DNA of 64,000 nucleotides. Source: Streptococcus panodentis. GTDB taxonomy: Bacteria; Bacillota; Bacilli; Lactobacillales; Streptococcaceae. Below, in pieces: positions 17,867 to 27,889 of the stretch; position 1 is the stretch's first letter; each line of letters begins with the position of its first letter. Position numbers and translations under genes: made by a program. The stretch covers positions 1 through 64,000 of the forward strand of contig NZ_QFAY01000014.1 in the NCBI RefSeq assembly GCF_017884005.1, written 5' to 3'. The notes beneath the pieces were generated by a model. It saw nothing but the letters and a program-made list of their open reading frames with translations. It was not told the origin of the DNA and did not search any database.

Positions 17867-18766
17867 ATGGAAAAAATCGGACAGACCCTGCCTCATATGA
17901 ATAAAGTGCGGCAGTTTGACTATCAGGAATTGGTCAAGCAGATCATGGCAGACCCTGATGTAGCAGCTTTTATCCAGCAGGAAGGCCTGTCGCAGGCTGA
18001 GATTCAGCGCAGCATTTCCAAGTTTAATCAGTATATCACGGAGCGCAACCGTTTTCTGCTGGGGGATGACAGTTACATTGCCAAGGGCTACAAGCCGGTC
18101 TTGGTTCGGAATGAAGGATATGCTGATGTTTCTTATGAGGAAACGCCGGAGCTGATTGAGCAGGAGCGGCAGGAGGCTGTTCGCAGCCGTCTTAATCTCA
18201 TCAATCTGCCGGCCAGTCTCAAGGAAGCCAGTCTGGCTAAGATTGACTTGGATGATGTCGGCCGCTATCAGGCTTTTGAGCTTCTGACCAACTTTGTGGC
18301 TGACTATCCCGATTATCAAAAAGCTCTCTATCTCTACGGGGATTTCGGAGTTGGCAAGAGCTACATGATGGCAGCTCTGGCCCATGATTTATCGGAAAAG
18401 CGCAGTGTTTCTACGACTCTGCTGCATTATCCAAGCTTTGTTCTGGATGTGAAGAATGCCATCAGCTCCGGTCTGGTCAAGGAAAAGATTGACGGCGTCA
18501 AGACAGCGCAGGTGCTGATTTTGGATGACATTGGCGCCGAGCAGTCCAGCCCTTGGATGCGCGATGAAATTCTGCAGGTCATCCTGCAGCACCGCATGCA
18601 GGAAAATCTGCCGACTTTCTTTACCTCCAATTTCAGTTTTGCTGATTTGGAGCGGCATTTTGCTAATTCTAAGAATGGCGACGAGACCTGGCAGGCCAAG
18701 CGGGTCATGGAGCGCATCAAGTTCTTGGCCCAGGAAGTCCGTCTGGAAGGAGAAAACCGCCGATGA
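17867..18766 (+). CDS. dnaI: Primosomal protein DnaI, helicase loader
   Basis: A 299-residue AAA+ ATPase that loads DnaC helicase with DnaB and DnaD. The N-terminal helicase-binding region (1-130) is followed by Walker A GDFGVGKS (158-165), Walker B VLILDDIG with D220-D221, and an arginine-finger region near the end. It overlaps the next gene by four bases (ATGA), so translation is probably coupled. Confidence 0.95.
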   Translation: MEKIGQTLPHMNKVRQFDYQELVKQIMADPDVAAFIQQEGLSQAEIQRSISKFNQYITERNRFLLGDDSYIAKGYKPVLVRNEGYADVSYEETPELIEQERQEAVRSRLNLINLPASLKEASLAKIDLDDVGRYQAFELLTNFVADYPDYQKALYLYGDFGVGKSYMMAALAHDLSEKRSVSTTLLHYPSFVLDVKNAISSGLVKEKIDGVKTAQVLILDDIGAEQSSPWMRDEILQVILQHRMQENLPTFFTSNFSFADLERHFANSKNGDETWQAKRVMERIKFLAQEVRLEGENRR

Positions 18767-19476
18767 GTGAAACCATTGATTTAATGAAGCGTCATACTTC
18801 CGTCCGCCGTTTTAAGGATGAGCCCATTCCGGAAGCGGATGTGCGAAGCATGATTGATGCCGGCCGGGCTGCTTCCAGCTGGAAAAACTTCCAGTCCTAC
18901 TCGGTCATTGTCGTCCGCAGTCAGGAGAAAAAGGAGGCCCTCTTTCAGCTAGTGCCTCAGGAAGCCATTCGGCAGGCTTCGGTCTTTCTGCTCTTTGTCG
19001 GCGACCTCAATCGGGCTCATAAGGGAGTGGAGCTCCATACGGACGCTTTTTACCCGCAGGGAACGGAAAATCTGCTGATCAGCTCAGTTGATGCGGCGCT
19101 GGCCGGGCAGAATACTCTGCTGGCTGCTGAAAGTCTGGGCTACGGCGGGGTGATAATTGGCTTGGTCCGCTATGCTTCCAAGGAAATCGCTCAGCTTTTC
19201 AGACTGCCAGACTACACCTATCCGGTTTTTGGCATCGCCTTGGGGAAACCGGCTCAGCAGCATGCGGTCAAGCCGCGCCTGCCCTATGAAGCAGTTGTCT
19301 TTGAGGAAGAATACCGGGAACAGAATGCAGCAGTTATTGAAACCTATGACCGGGTGCAGGCAGACTATGCCGGAGAACGGGCGAAAGAAAGCTGGAGCCA
19401 GCGTCTGGCTGCCCAGTTTGGCCAAGAACCGCACCCAGCCAGTCAGGAAAATCTAAAAGATAAAAAATTAGGATAA
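18763..19476 (+). CDS. NADPH-dependent FMN oxidoreductase / nitroreductase (NfrA-like)
   Basis: A 237-residue flavoprotein of the nitroreductase superfamily: FMN-binding HTSVRRFKDEPIP near residues 11-23, then SSWKNFQSYS and the GYGGVIIGLVR loop. It probably reduces flavins, nitro compounds or disulfides with NADPH; the true substrate is unknown. It overlaps dnaI by four bases and closes the nrdR-dnaB-dnaI operon. The structured element at 19477 begins immediately after its stop. Confidence 0.85.
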   Translation: MSETIDLMKRHTSVRRFKDEPIPEADVRSMIDAGRAASSWKNFQSYSVIVVRSQEKKEALFQLVPQEAIRQASVFLLFVGDLNRAHKGVELHTDAFYPQGTENLLISSVDAALAGQNTLLAAESLGYGGVIIGLVRYASKEIAQLFRLPDYTYPVFGIALGKPAQQHAVKPRLPYEAVVFEEEYREQNAAVIETYDRVQADYAGERAKESWSQRLAAQFGQEPHPASQENLKDKKLG

Positions 19477-19699
19477 GTGAATAAAGTCAAGCAAAGCTTG
19501 ATGTCAAAGCAGCGGCTTGTAAGAGTTGATACATCAATGAATCAGAAACCGCTCAGCAGTGGTTCATCGGCGCTGAAGCGCCTAACAAATTGTGCAGGGG
19601 GAAATTCTAGTTGATTAAAGTCAACAGGACCGCTCCCAACCACTGCGTCTTGTAAGTCAGACGATAGAACTATAGGAAGCTGGGGCTGTTGTCCCAGCC
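19477..19699 (+). repeat. 223-bp structured element, copy A (upstream of der)
   Basis: It shares with 21183-21405 the start GTGAATAAAG, the blocks AAAGCAGCGGCTTGTAA, TGTGCAGGGG and CCACTGCGTCT, and the end AGGAAGCTGG..TTGTCCCAGCC. Both copies are exactly 223 bp. Hairpins keep their pairing while the bases differ (TTGA..TCAA here, CTGCT..AGCAG in copy B), and the last hairpin, GCTGGGG..GTCCCAGC, is terminator-like. This is conserved RNA-like structure of no class I recognise. Confidence 0.7.
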
Positions 19700-19724
19700 T
19701 TCATTCAGATGAAAGAGGAATAAG

Positions 19725-21035
19725 ATGGCCTTACCAACTATTGCCATTGTCGGCCGGCCCAATGTCGGCAAGTCAACACTGTTCAACCGGATTGCCGGTG
19801 AACGGATTTCCATTGTGGAGGACGTTGAGGGAGTGACTCGGGACCGGATTTACACGACGGCTGAGTGGCTCAACCGCAAATTCAGCATGATTGACACCGG
19901 AGGGATTGATGATGTGGATGCGCCTTTTATAGAGCAAATCAAGCATCAGGCAGAAATTGCCATGGAAGAAGCCGATGTCATTGTCTTTGTCGTATCTGGA
20001 AAAGAGGGGATTACCGACGCAGATGAGTATGTAGCCCGTATGCTCTACAAGACCCATAAACCGGTTATTCTGGCAGTCAACAAGGTCGACAATCCGGAGA
20101 TGCGCAGTGAGATTTTTGATTTTTACGCTCTGGGTCTGGGCGATCCCTTCCCGCTTTCCTCCGTTCACGGGATTGGCACCGGGGATGTGCTGGATGCCAT
20201 TGTGGAAAATCTGCCCAACGAAGAAATTCGGGAAAATCCCGATATGATTAAGTTCAGCCTGATTGGCCGGCCCAATGTCGGCAAGTCCAGTCTGATCAAT
20301 GCTATTCTGGGAGAGGAGCGGGTCATTGCCAGTCCGGTGGCCGGTACGACCCGCGATGCCATTGATACAGTCTTTACTGACAGTGAGGGTCAAGAGTTTA
20401 CCATGATCGACACGGCAGGCATGCGCAAGTCGGGCAAGGTCTATGAGAATACGGAGAAATACTCCGTCATGCGGGCTATGCGGGCCATTGACCGCTCAGA
20501 TGTAGTCCTCATGGTGCTCAATGCTGAAGAGGGCATTCGCGAGTACGACAAGCGAATTGCCGGCTTTGCCCATGAGGCTGGCAAGGGAATCATTATCGTG
20601 GTCAATAAATGGGATACCTTGGAAAAAGATAACAAAACCCTGCAGAACTGGGAAGCGGACATCCGCGACCAATTCCAGTACCTGTCCTACGCTCCTATTG
20701 TCTTTGTCTCTGCTTTGACCAAGCAGCGGCTGCACAAACTGCCGGAGTTGATCAAGCAGATCAGCCAGAGCCAGAATACCCGCATTCCGTCGGCTGTCCT
20801 CAATGATGTCATCATGGATGCCGTTGCCATCAATCCGACCCCGACCGACAAGGGCAAACGCCTCAAGATTTTCTATGCGACCCAAGTATCGGTCAAACCG
20901 CCGACCTTTGTCATTTTTGTCAACGAAGAAGAGCTCATGCACTTTTCTTATCTGCGTTTTCTGGAAAATCAAATCCGCAAGGCCTTTGTCTTTGAAGGTA
21001 CGCCTATCCATTTGGTTGCAAGGAAGCGGAAATAA
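19725..21035 (+). CDS. der: Ribosome-associated GTPase Der (EngA)
   Basis: A 436-residue essential GTPase for 50S subunit maturation with two tandem G domains: GRPNVGKS at 10-17 and again at 181-188, each with DTGG/DTAG and NKVD/NKWD motifs, then a KH-like domain from about 350. AGAGGAA precedes ATG 19725. It is flanked on both sides by copies of the 223-bp structured element. Confidence 0.97.
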   Translation: MALPTIAIVGRPNVGKSTLFNRIAGERISIVEDVEGVTRDRIYTTAEWLNRKFSMIDTGGIDDVDAPFIEQIKHQAEIAMEEADVIVFVVSGKEGITDADEYVARMLYKTHKPVILAVNKVDNPEMRSEIFDFYALGLGDPFPLSSVHGIGTGDVLDAIVENLPNEEIRENPDMIKFSLIGRPNVGKSSLINAILGEERVIASPVAGTTRDAIDTVFTDSEGQEFTMIDTAGMRKSGKVYENTEKYSVMRAMRAIDRSDVVLMVLNAEEGIREYDKRIAGFAHEAGKGIIIVVNKWDTLEKDNKTLQNWEADIRDQFQYLSYAPIVFVSALTKQRLHKLPELIKQISQSQNTRIPSAVLNDVIMDAVAINPTPTDKGKRLKIFYATQVSVKPPTFVIFVNEEELMHFSYLRFLENQIRKAFVFEGTPIHLVARKRK

Positions 21036-21182
21036 GACCTTTGTTCAGAAATGGATGGGGAAAATGCCTGCTTTCCTTTTCCGGCAAAGAGCAGAAGCAG
21101 CCGTTTACTGCTAAGACAAGGGGTCCGCTTATCTTTTGTGATGCCGTTGCTTCCAACAAGTCCGGGCGGTCTGTTGGAGCTT
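21036..21182. other. Intergenic spacer after der
   Basis: A GC-richer stretch with weak hairpins (for example GCAAAGAGCAGAAGCAGC..ACTGCT). No gene is supported. Translation of the minus frame gives no recognisable protein. Confidence 0.4.
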
Positions 21183-21405
21183 GTGAATAAAGCAAAGTAA
21201 AACTTGATGCCAAAGCAGCGGCTTGTAAAAGCTGATGAATCAACAGATGAGCAGCTGCTCAGCGGTGATTGATGGTGCTAAAGCCTCTAATGAACTGTGC
21301 AGGGGAGATGCTGCTTGTCTAAAATCAGCAGAATTTCTCCCAGCCACTGCGTCTGGTCCATTGAACAATCGAAATAGAGGAAGCTGGGTACTTGTTGTCC
21401 CAGCC
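21183..21405 (+). repeat. 223-bp structured element, copy B (downstream of der)
   Basis: Homologous over its whole length to 19477-19699, with small offsetting indels. The best helix here is GGGGAGA..TTTCTCCC enclosing CTGCT..AGCAG, bounded by GCAG..CTGC. The end hairpin GCTGGG..CCCAGC is followed by TCTTTTTC, so this copy could end as a terminated RNA. Confidence 0.7.
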
Positions 21406-21528
21406 TCTTTTTCAGTAAAATAGGAAAGGACAGGAGTGTTCGGGAGCTGGAAGCGGTCCGGACGGAGAAGAGAGGGCAAGCTGAAAATGTTGTTGCTTTC
21501 TCTTTTTATGTTTTATATCTGAATTATG

Positions 21529-21561
21529 GTATAATAGTAGGATAAATGTAAGGTGGTAGTT
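21529..21561 (+). promoter_or_regulatory. Promoter and ribosome site of the SNF2 gene
   Basis: GGTATAATAG gives a -10 TATAAT at about 21530-21535. AAGGTGG (21550-21556) is spaced for ATG 21562 and rules against the in-frame GTG at 21553. Confidence 0.6.
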
Positions 21562-24500
21562 ATGGCTAAATTAATTCCTGGTAAGATCCGAACGGAAGGG
21601 ATTGCTCTTTTTGAAAGCAAGAAGGTGGTCATTCTTGAGGTCAGAGACTCTTTGTTATACGCACGTGTGGATGATTTTAATCTGCGCTACAGCTTGGATG
21701 ATGATGTGATTTTCTGCTCTTGTGATTTCTTTAAGAAGAAGAAATACTGTGCCCATCTGGCTGCTCTGGAATATTTTCTGAAAAATGACCCGTCCGGCAA
21801 GGATGTGCTGGACAGTATGGAGAAGAAGGAGTCGACCAGTCAGGAAACGCAGAAATTAGTGTCTATCGGCAGTCTCTTTTTGGATAAGATTTTGCCGGAA
21901 AAGAGGGAGCAGGAAGTGCGCTATGAGCTCTCTGCCACCGGTCAGGAAGACTCCTATACCGGTCAGTTTTTGTGGAGTCTCCGTATCAGCCGGCTGCCGG
22001 ATGAGCGTTCTTATGTGGTTCGGGATATTCTGTCTTTCCTGCGGACACTGGACAAGGGCGGACACTATCAGATTGGCAAGAGCTATTATGAGCCGATTCA
22101 TATGGAAAATTTTGATGAGGCCAGTCAGGACTTAATCGAATTTTTACAGGGACTGACAGAGGATTATCAAGGGCAGGATGCTTCCTTGGTGTTTCCCAAC
22201 GCAGGGCGCAACCTTTATTTTCCGGCCAGTCTTTTTGAGGAAGGCGTCACCCGCCTGATGAATCTGGCTTCTTTCCGTCTGGATTACAGTCTCTATGATT
22301 ATGCGGAAGTTTTCTTCCAAGATCTGCACGAGGAAGCAGACATCTATCATTTTCAGGTGGAAGCAGATGAGGAGTATTTTGAGCTGGCCATTGCAGAGAA
22401 GCACTATAAGCTGCTCTACGACGGCCGATATATCTTCTACGGCGATACCTTCTATCAGCTCAATCAGCAGCAAATCAAACTGGTCAAGGCGTTGCGGGAG
22501 CTGCCGCTGGAGCAGGACCGTATGAAGCGCCTGCAGTTTGATCTGACAGAGCAGAGCAAGCTGGCCAGCAGTCTGGGTGACTTTCGGACGGTTGGCCGGG
22601 TAGAAGCGCCTGAGCGGCTGATTATCCATGATTTTCAAGCCAGCTTTGCTTTTGGTCTTGGTCAGGACCAGCGGCTGATTTTAGATGTGGCTTTTGACTA
22701 CGGCGACAGGACGGTTACCAACCGCCGAAGCTTGGAACGTCTGCCTTTTGCCAGCAATTTTGAGCAGGAGCAGCGGATTTTCCGGGAGATGCTGGCTGCC
22801 GGTTTTATAGCTGATTTTTACAGCCAGCGCCCGCCGCTTAGGCCGGAGGAGATTTACCATTTCTTCTCTGCTGTTATTCCGCGTTTTGAAGCTTTGGGGC
22901 AGGTCAGTCTGTCCGAGGAGCTGCAGGCACTCTCTCATGTAGAGCAGCCGGCAATTTCAATCAACATGACCGGCGGTCTGCTGGAAATCGGCTTTGATTT
23001 TGCCGGCATTGACCAGTCAGAGATTGATGCTGTGCTGGATTCGCTCTTTGGTGAGCAGGATTTCTTTATCAGCAAGAATGGGCAGGTTCTGATCTTTGAT
23101 GAAGAGACCAAGCGCATCAGCCGCACCCTGCAAAACCTGCGAAGCCAATCTTCTAAAAACGGCGTCATCCAGGCCCACAGTCTTGCCGCCTATCACCTGT
23201 CTGAATTTTTCAAGGGCAAAGACAGGGTCCAGTTTTCACAGGATTTTCAGCAGCTGGCCTATGATTTGACCCATCCGGAGACTTTCGCTCTGCCGGCTGT
23301 CAAGGTCAAGGCCGAGCTGCGCGATTATCAAGAGACGGGGATCAAATGGCTGTCTATGCTGGACAAGTACGGTTTTGGCGGGATTTTGGCCGATGATATG
23401 GGGCTGGGTAAGACTCTTCAGACCATTTCATTTCTCAGCTCGCGCTTGGATCAGTCCAAGAGGGTCTTGATTTTAGCGCCGTCCAGCCTGATTTACAACT
23501 GGAGTGATGAGCTTGCCAAGTTCGCTCCGGACTTAGATGTGGCAGTTGTTTACGGTCTGAAGAATGTCCGCGATGAGCTGATTGCCCAGAACCGCCAGAT
23601 TACCATTACCAGCTACGCCTCTTTTCGGCAGGATGTGGAAGAATACCGGGGACTGCGGTTTGATTATCTGATTTTGGACGAAGCGCAGGTGATGAAGAAT
23701 GACCAGACCAAAATAGCCCAGTACCTGCGGGATTTTGAGGTAGCCCATACCTATGCCCTGTCGGGAACGCCGATTGAAAATCATCTGGGCGAGCTCTGGT
23801 CTATCTTTCAGATTGTACTGCCGGGACTTCTGCCCAGCAAGAGGGAATTTCTCAAGCTGCCGCCTGAAACGGTAGCCCGCTACATCAAGCCATTTGTGAT
23901 GCGGCGGAAGAAAGAGGATGTTCTGCAGGAGCTGCCTGACCTGATTGAAGTGACCTATCGCAATGAGCTGGCAGACAGTCAGAAGACCATTTATCTGGCC
24001 TTGCTCAAGCAGATGCAGGACAGAATCATGCAGGCGACAGAAGATGAGCTCAACCGCAGCAAGGTAGAAATTTTGTCCGGCCTGATGCGCCTGCGGCAGA
24101 TTTGCGATACGCCTCAGCTCTTTATGGAAGACTATCAGGGCGAAAGCGGCAAGCTGGAAAGTTTGCGCGAACTTCTCGAACAGATACAAGACGGTAATCG
24201 CCGTGTCCTCATATTTTCACAATTTCGTGGTATGCTGGACATTATTGAGTCAGAATTGAACACTCTGGGGATGGATTCCTTCAAGATTACAGGCTCTACC
24301 CCGGCCAAGGAGCGTCAGGATATGACGACAGCCTTCAACCAAGGCCAGCGCTCTGCCTTTCTGATCTCGCTCAAGGCAGGCGGCGTCGGCCTCAACCTGA
24401 CCGGAGCGGATACGGTGATTCTGGTAGACCTCTGGTGGAATCGGCGGTCGAAGCCCAGGCCATCGGCCGGGCCCACCGTATCGGTCAGGAGCGCAATGTG

Positions 24501-24674
24501 GAAGTTTACCGCATGATTACCCGGGGAACGATTGAGGAAAAAATTCAGGAGCTGCAGGAGAATAAGCGCAATCTGGTGTCCACTATTTTGGATGGTTCAG
24601 AGACCCGCTCCAGTCTTTCCTTGGAGGAAATTCGGGAAATTCTGGGAATTTCTGCAGAATCGCTTGAAAAATAG
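21562..24674 (+). pseudogene. SNF2-family helicase with SWIM zinc finger, frameshifted near its C-terminus
   Basis: An SNF2/Rad54-like DNA-dependent ATPase that would be 1037 residues if intact. A SWIM zinc motif is at C52, C54, C63 and H65. Walker A is GLGKT (614-618), the DEAQ box is 706-709, and helicase C motifs follow ([18 protein letters not shown]). The frame breaks at about 24442: the family sequence [21 protein letters not shown] needs AATCCGG but the window has AATCGG, so one C is missing. Frame one then ends at 24516, while the missing motif VI continues in the other frame to 24674. It may be a true null allele or a sequencing error; loss of motif VI should abolish activity. The role in streptococci is unknown. 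Confidence 0.85.
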
Positions 24675-24715
24675 CTTGAATAGTTTATAATAATGAAGGG
24701 TTGAAAGGAAAACAT

Positions 24716-25375
24716 ATGACTGATAAACAATTTCCTCAGATTGCTGACGATGAGATCATGCTGACGGAAATGCCGCACATGAATCTCTATGATGAGTTAG
24801 ACCTCATCAGCAATATTATGGGAGACTACACAGACCGTAATTATTTGGAGTGGAAGCCCATTGTGGACTCCAGCAGACACGCTCCGCTGGCTGCCAGTCA
24901 GACTGTCAGACGGCCGGTGCAGAAGCAGGCGGTTATCAAGGATTTTAAAAAGCCGATTGATAAGAAAGATCCGGCTATCCGCTATGCTGAGCAGGCGCGT
25001 GAGGAAGCCCGGGCGGATTTGAAAAAGAAGCGCTCGGCCCCTTATCTGACCGGTGAGATTCCTAATAAAATCCGCAACAGAAAGGTTCCGGCTGTGTCCA
25101 GTCAGGAAAGACCCAAGCCAACGGCTCCCTTCCAAAAGAGCCAGTCAGGTGAATTTACCAGATTCGGCGACAAATTAAGGCAGGAAACCTATATTCTGGC
25201 AGACATCCAGCCAGACTACAGACCGCAGCCGCAGGAAGTGCAGGAAAAGCCTCAGAAAAATAATTATGATTTCCTGAAAACCAGTCAGATTTACAACAAG
25301 GACAAGGTCTTGGAAGACCATTCGAAGCACAGCAAGGCCCAAGAGCTGGATCTGACCCATTTTGATAACGAATAA
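24716..25375 (+). CDS. Conserved streptococcal protein of unknown function
   Basis: A 219-residue hydrophilic protein, highly charged, with no signal peptide or membrane segment. The N-terminus is acidic (ADDEIMLTEMPHMNLYDELD), then come basic low-complexity stretches (KDPAIRYAEQAREEARADL, KKKRSAPYLTGEIP). It starts at ATG 24716, with AAAGGA upstream; TTG 24701 is less likely. It lies 41 bp after the SNF2 gene and 51 bp before murC, the same place as an uncharacterised gene in pneumococcus. The position beside murC hints at a wall or division role, but nothing in the sequence proves it. Confidence 0.7.
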   Translation: MTDKQFPQIADDEIMLTEMPHMNLYDELDLISNIMGDYTDRNYLEWKPIVDSSRHAPLAASQTVRRPVQKQAVIKDFKKPIDKKDPAIRYAEQAREEARADLKKKRSAPYLTGEIPNKIRNRKVPAVSSQERPKPTAPFQKSQSGEFTRFGDKLRQETYILADIQPDYRPQPQEVQEKPQKNNYDFLKTSQIYNKDKVLEDHSKHSKAQELDLTHFDNE

Positions 25376-25426
25376 GAGCAGACGCAGGACAGTCGTTTTG
25401 ATGTCTTTCAGTCTTAAGGAGAAAGT

Positions 25427-26761
25427 ATGACCAAAACCTATCATTTTATCGGGATTAAGGGCTCTGGAATGAGTGCCTTGGCTTTGATGCTGCACCAGAT
25501 GGGCCATAAGGTTCAGGGGAGCGATGTCGATAAATATTATTTTACCCAGCGCGGGCTGGAAAAAGCAGGGATTCGCATTCTGCCTTTCAATGAGAAAAAT
25601 ATTCAGGCAGACTATGAAATCATTGCCGGCAATGCCTTTCGGCCGGATAATAATGCAGAGATTGCCTACGCAGATGCCAATGGTATCGGCTATAAGCGCT
25701 ATCATGAATTTTTGGGCAGTTTCATGCGCGGCTTTGTCAGTCTGGGAGTGGCCGGTGCCCACGGCAAGACTTCAACGACCGGTATTTTATCCCATGTCCT
25801 CTCCAATATCACCGATACAAGCTATCTGATTGGGGATGGAACTGGCCGCGGATCTGCCAATGCCAAGTATTTTGTTTTTGAGTCGGATGAGTATGAGCGG
25901 CATTTTATGCCCTATCATCCGGAGTATTCGATTATTACCAATATTGACTTTGACCACCCAGACTACTTTACCAGTCTGGAAGATGTTTTCAATGCCTTCA
26001 ATGACTATGCCAAGCAAATCAGCAAGGGCCTCTTTATTTACGGAGAGGATGAGCAGCTGCGCCGGCTGACTTCCAATGCGCCGATTTATTACTACGGTTT
26101 CAAGGAGGAGGGCAATGACTTTGTAGCTCACGATCTGCTGCGCTCGACCAGCGGCTCTGACTTCAAGGTTTCTTTCCGCGGTCAGGAATTGGGGGAATTC
26201 CACATCCCGACATTCGGCCGCCACAATATCATGAATGCGACGGCGGTTATCGGCCTCTTATATATCGCTGGATTTGACCTTGATTTGGTGCGGGAGCATC
26301 TCAAGACTTTCGGGGGCGTTAAGCGCCGTTTCACCGAAAAGGTTGTCAATGGCACCGTCATTATCGACGACTTTGCCCACCATCCGACAGAGATCATTGC
26401 AACTCTGGATGCGGCCCGTCAGAAATACCCGAGCAAGGAAATTGTAGCGATCTTTCAGCCTCATACCTTTACACGGACCATTGCCCTTTTGGATGAATTT
26501 GCAGAAGCCCTCAATCAGGCGGATTCGGTTTATCTGGCTCAGATTTACGGATCTGCGCGGGAAGTGGACAAGGGTGATGTCAAGGTCGAAGATCTGGCCG
26601 AAAAGATTGTCAAACGGGCTCAGGTCATTGATGCAGACAATGTATCGCCGCTTCTGGACCATTCCAATGCCGTTTATGTCTTTATGGGGGCTGGTGATAT
26701 TCAGACCTATGAATATTCCTTTGAGCGCCTTCTGTCCAATCTGACCAGCAATGTTCAGTAA
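25427..26761 (+). CDS. murC: UDP-N-acetylmuramate-L-alanine ligase
   Basis: A 444-residue ATP-dependent ligase adding L-Ala to UDP-MurNAc, the first peptide step of peptidoglycan synthesis. The Rossmann domain begins [15 protein letters not shown]; the ATP loop is [10 protein letters not shown] (K114); the C-terminal Mur ligase domain includes [10 protein letters not shown] and [19 protein letters not shown] precedes ATG 25427. The first of two GNAT genes follows after 15 bp. Confidence 0.97.
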   Translation: MTKTYHFIGIKGSGMSALALMLHQMGHKVQGSDVDKYYFTQRGLEKAGIRILPFNEKNIQADYEIIAGNAFRPDNNAEIAYADANGIGYKRYHEFLGSFMRGFVSLGVAGAHGKTSTTGILSHVLSNITDTSYLIGDGTGRGSANAKYFVFESDEYERHFMPYHPEYSIITNIDFDHPDYFTSLEDVFNAFNDYAKQISKGLFIYGEDEQLRRLTSNAPIYYYGFKEEGNDFVAHDLLRSTSGSDFKVSFRGQELGEFHIPTFGRHNIMNATAVIGLLYIAGFDLDLVREHLKTFGGVKRRFTEKVVNGTVIIDDFAHHPTEIIATLDAARQKYPSKEIVAIFQPHTFTRTIALLDEFAEALNQADSVYLAQIYGSAREVDKGDVKVEDLAEKIVKRAQVIDADNVSPLLDHSNAVYVFMGAGDIQTYEYSFERLLSNLTSNVQ

Positions 26762-26776
26762 GGAGGAACAGGATAA

Positions 26777-27292
26777 ATGAAGAGTCCGATAAAGATCAGA
26801 AATGCTCAGCTGTCAGACTGGGAGGAGCTGGTTCGCCTGGAAAGCCTCAATTTCTCTGAGGAGGAAGCAGCCAGCCCGGCAGCGCTGAAAGAGCGGATTG
26901 AACGGATTGCCGATACCTTTCTGGTGGCTGAGCTTCATGGTCAGATTGCGGGTTATGTCGTAGGGCCGGCTGTTTTCTCGCGTCATCTGACAGATGATTT
27001 GTTTGCCAAAGTTACAGCTAATCCCAAGGAAGGCGGCTTTATCGCTATCCAGAGTCTGTCTGTCAGCCCGGATTTTCAGGGGCAGGGAGTGGGGACCCTG
27101 CTGCTGGCAGCTCTCAAAGAAAGAGCAAGCCAGCAAAACCGTCAGGGAATCAATCTGACCTGCCATGACGACCTGCTTCCTTATTATGAAATGAACGGTT
27201 TTAGGGATGAGGGGATTTCAGACTCTGTCCATGGCGGAGCGGTTTGGTTTGATATGGTCTGGGAAAATCTCCGCTATGAGGGAGCGCTATGA
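26777..27292 (+). CDS. GNAT family N-acetyltransferase, first of a tandem pair
   Basis: A 171-residue acetyltransferase with the acetyl-CoA loop SVSPDFQGQGVGTLLL, NLTCHDDLLPYYEMNGF and the C-terminal MVWENLR. The family resembles aralkylamine-type (AANAT-like) GNATs. The downstream gene is a clear paralogue and overlaps it by four bases. The substrate is unknown. AAGGAGG precedes ATG 26777. Confidence 0.88.
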   Translation: MKSPIKIRNAQLSDWEELVRLESLNFSEEEAASPAALKERIERIADTFLVAELHGQIAGYVVGPAVFSRHLTDDLFAKVTANPKEGGFIAIQSLSVSPDFQGQGVGTLLLAALKERASQQNRQGINLTCHDDLLPYYEMNGFRDEGISDSVHGGAVWFDMVWENLRYEGAL

Positions 27293-27810
27293 TTATACGG
27301 CGAGCAGAATTGGCGGATTTGGATGCTATTTATGCTATTGAACTGGAAAATTTCAGCCCAGAAGAAGCCGTTAGCCGAGAGAGTCTGTCGGCTCATATCC
27401 AGACTCTGTCTACTACCTTTTTGGTGGCAGAAAAAGACGGAAAACTTCTGGGGTATCTGGAAGGCCCAGTTCGGCCAGAACGCTATTTAAAAGATGTTTC
27501 TTTTACAGAGGAGATAGAGGACTACGGCCATCTGGAAGGCGGCTTTATCTCCCTTACCAGCCTGTCTGTTTCCAAGGAAGCGCAGGGATTGGGTGTGGGC
27601 CGGCTGCTGCTGGAGGCGATGAAGGACATTGCCCGAAAGGAGGAGCGCCATGGTATCAATCTGACCTGCCACGACTATCTGACAGCCTACTATGAAAAAC
27701 ACGGCTTTGTCAACGAAGGACTGTCAGCATCAGTCTATGCTGATGAAATCTGGTATGATATGGTCTGGGAAAATCCCCGCCGCAGCCCGGATACCAAGGA
27801 TAAAATCTAA
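27289..27810 (+). CDS. GNAT family N-acetyltransferase, second of a tandem pair
   Basis: A 173-residue paralogue of the gene before it. It shares NFS.EEA near the N-terminus, TFLVAE, GGFI.L.SLSVS, GVG.LLL, GINLTCHD..YYE..GF and WYDMVWEN. It starts inside the last codons of the first copy (ATGA overlap), so the two products are probably made together. The acetyl-CoA loop is GLGVGRLLL. Substrate and reason for two copies are unknown. Confidence 0.88.
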   Translation: MIIRRAELADLDAIYAIELENFSPEEAVSRESLSAHIQTLSTTFLVAEKDGKLLGYLEGPVRPERYLKDVSFTEEIEDYGHLEGGFISLTSLSVSKEAQGLGVGRLLLEAMKDIARKEERHGINLTCHDYLTAYYEKHGFVNEGLSASVYADEIWYDMVWENPRRSPDTKDKI

Positions 27811-27826
27811 ATAAGCCTTAACTTTG

Positions 27827-27889
27827 TTGCTTTTATCAGGCATTTAAGATATAATGTTAGGGATTATGATGAAGGAGGTCAAATTTTTG
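27827..27889 (+). promoter_or_regulatory. mltG promoter; TTG start decided by the ribosome site
   Basis: TTGCTT (27827-27832), a 17-bp spacer and TATAAT (27850-27855) form a promoter. The ATG at 27854 lies inside the -10 box, and ATG 27866 and 27869 lie before AAGGAGG (27872-27878), so TTG 27887 is the only start with a proper ribosome site. Confidence 0.75.
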
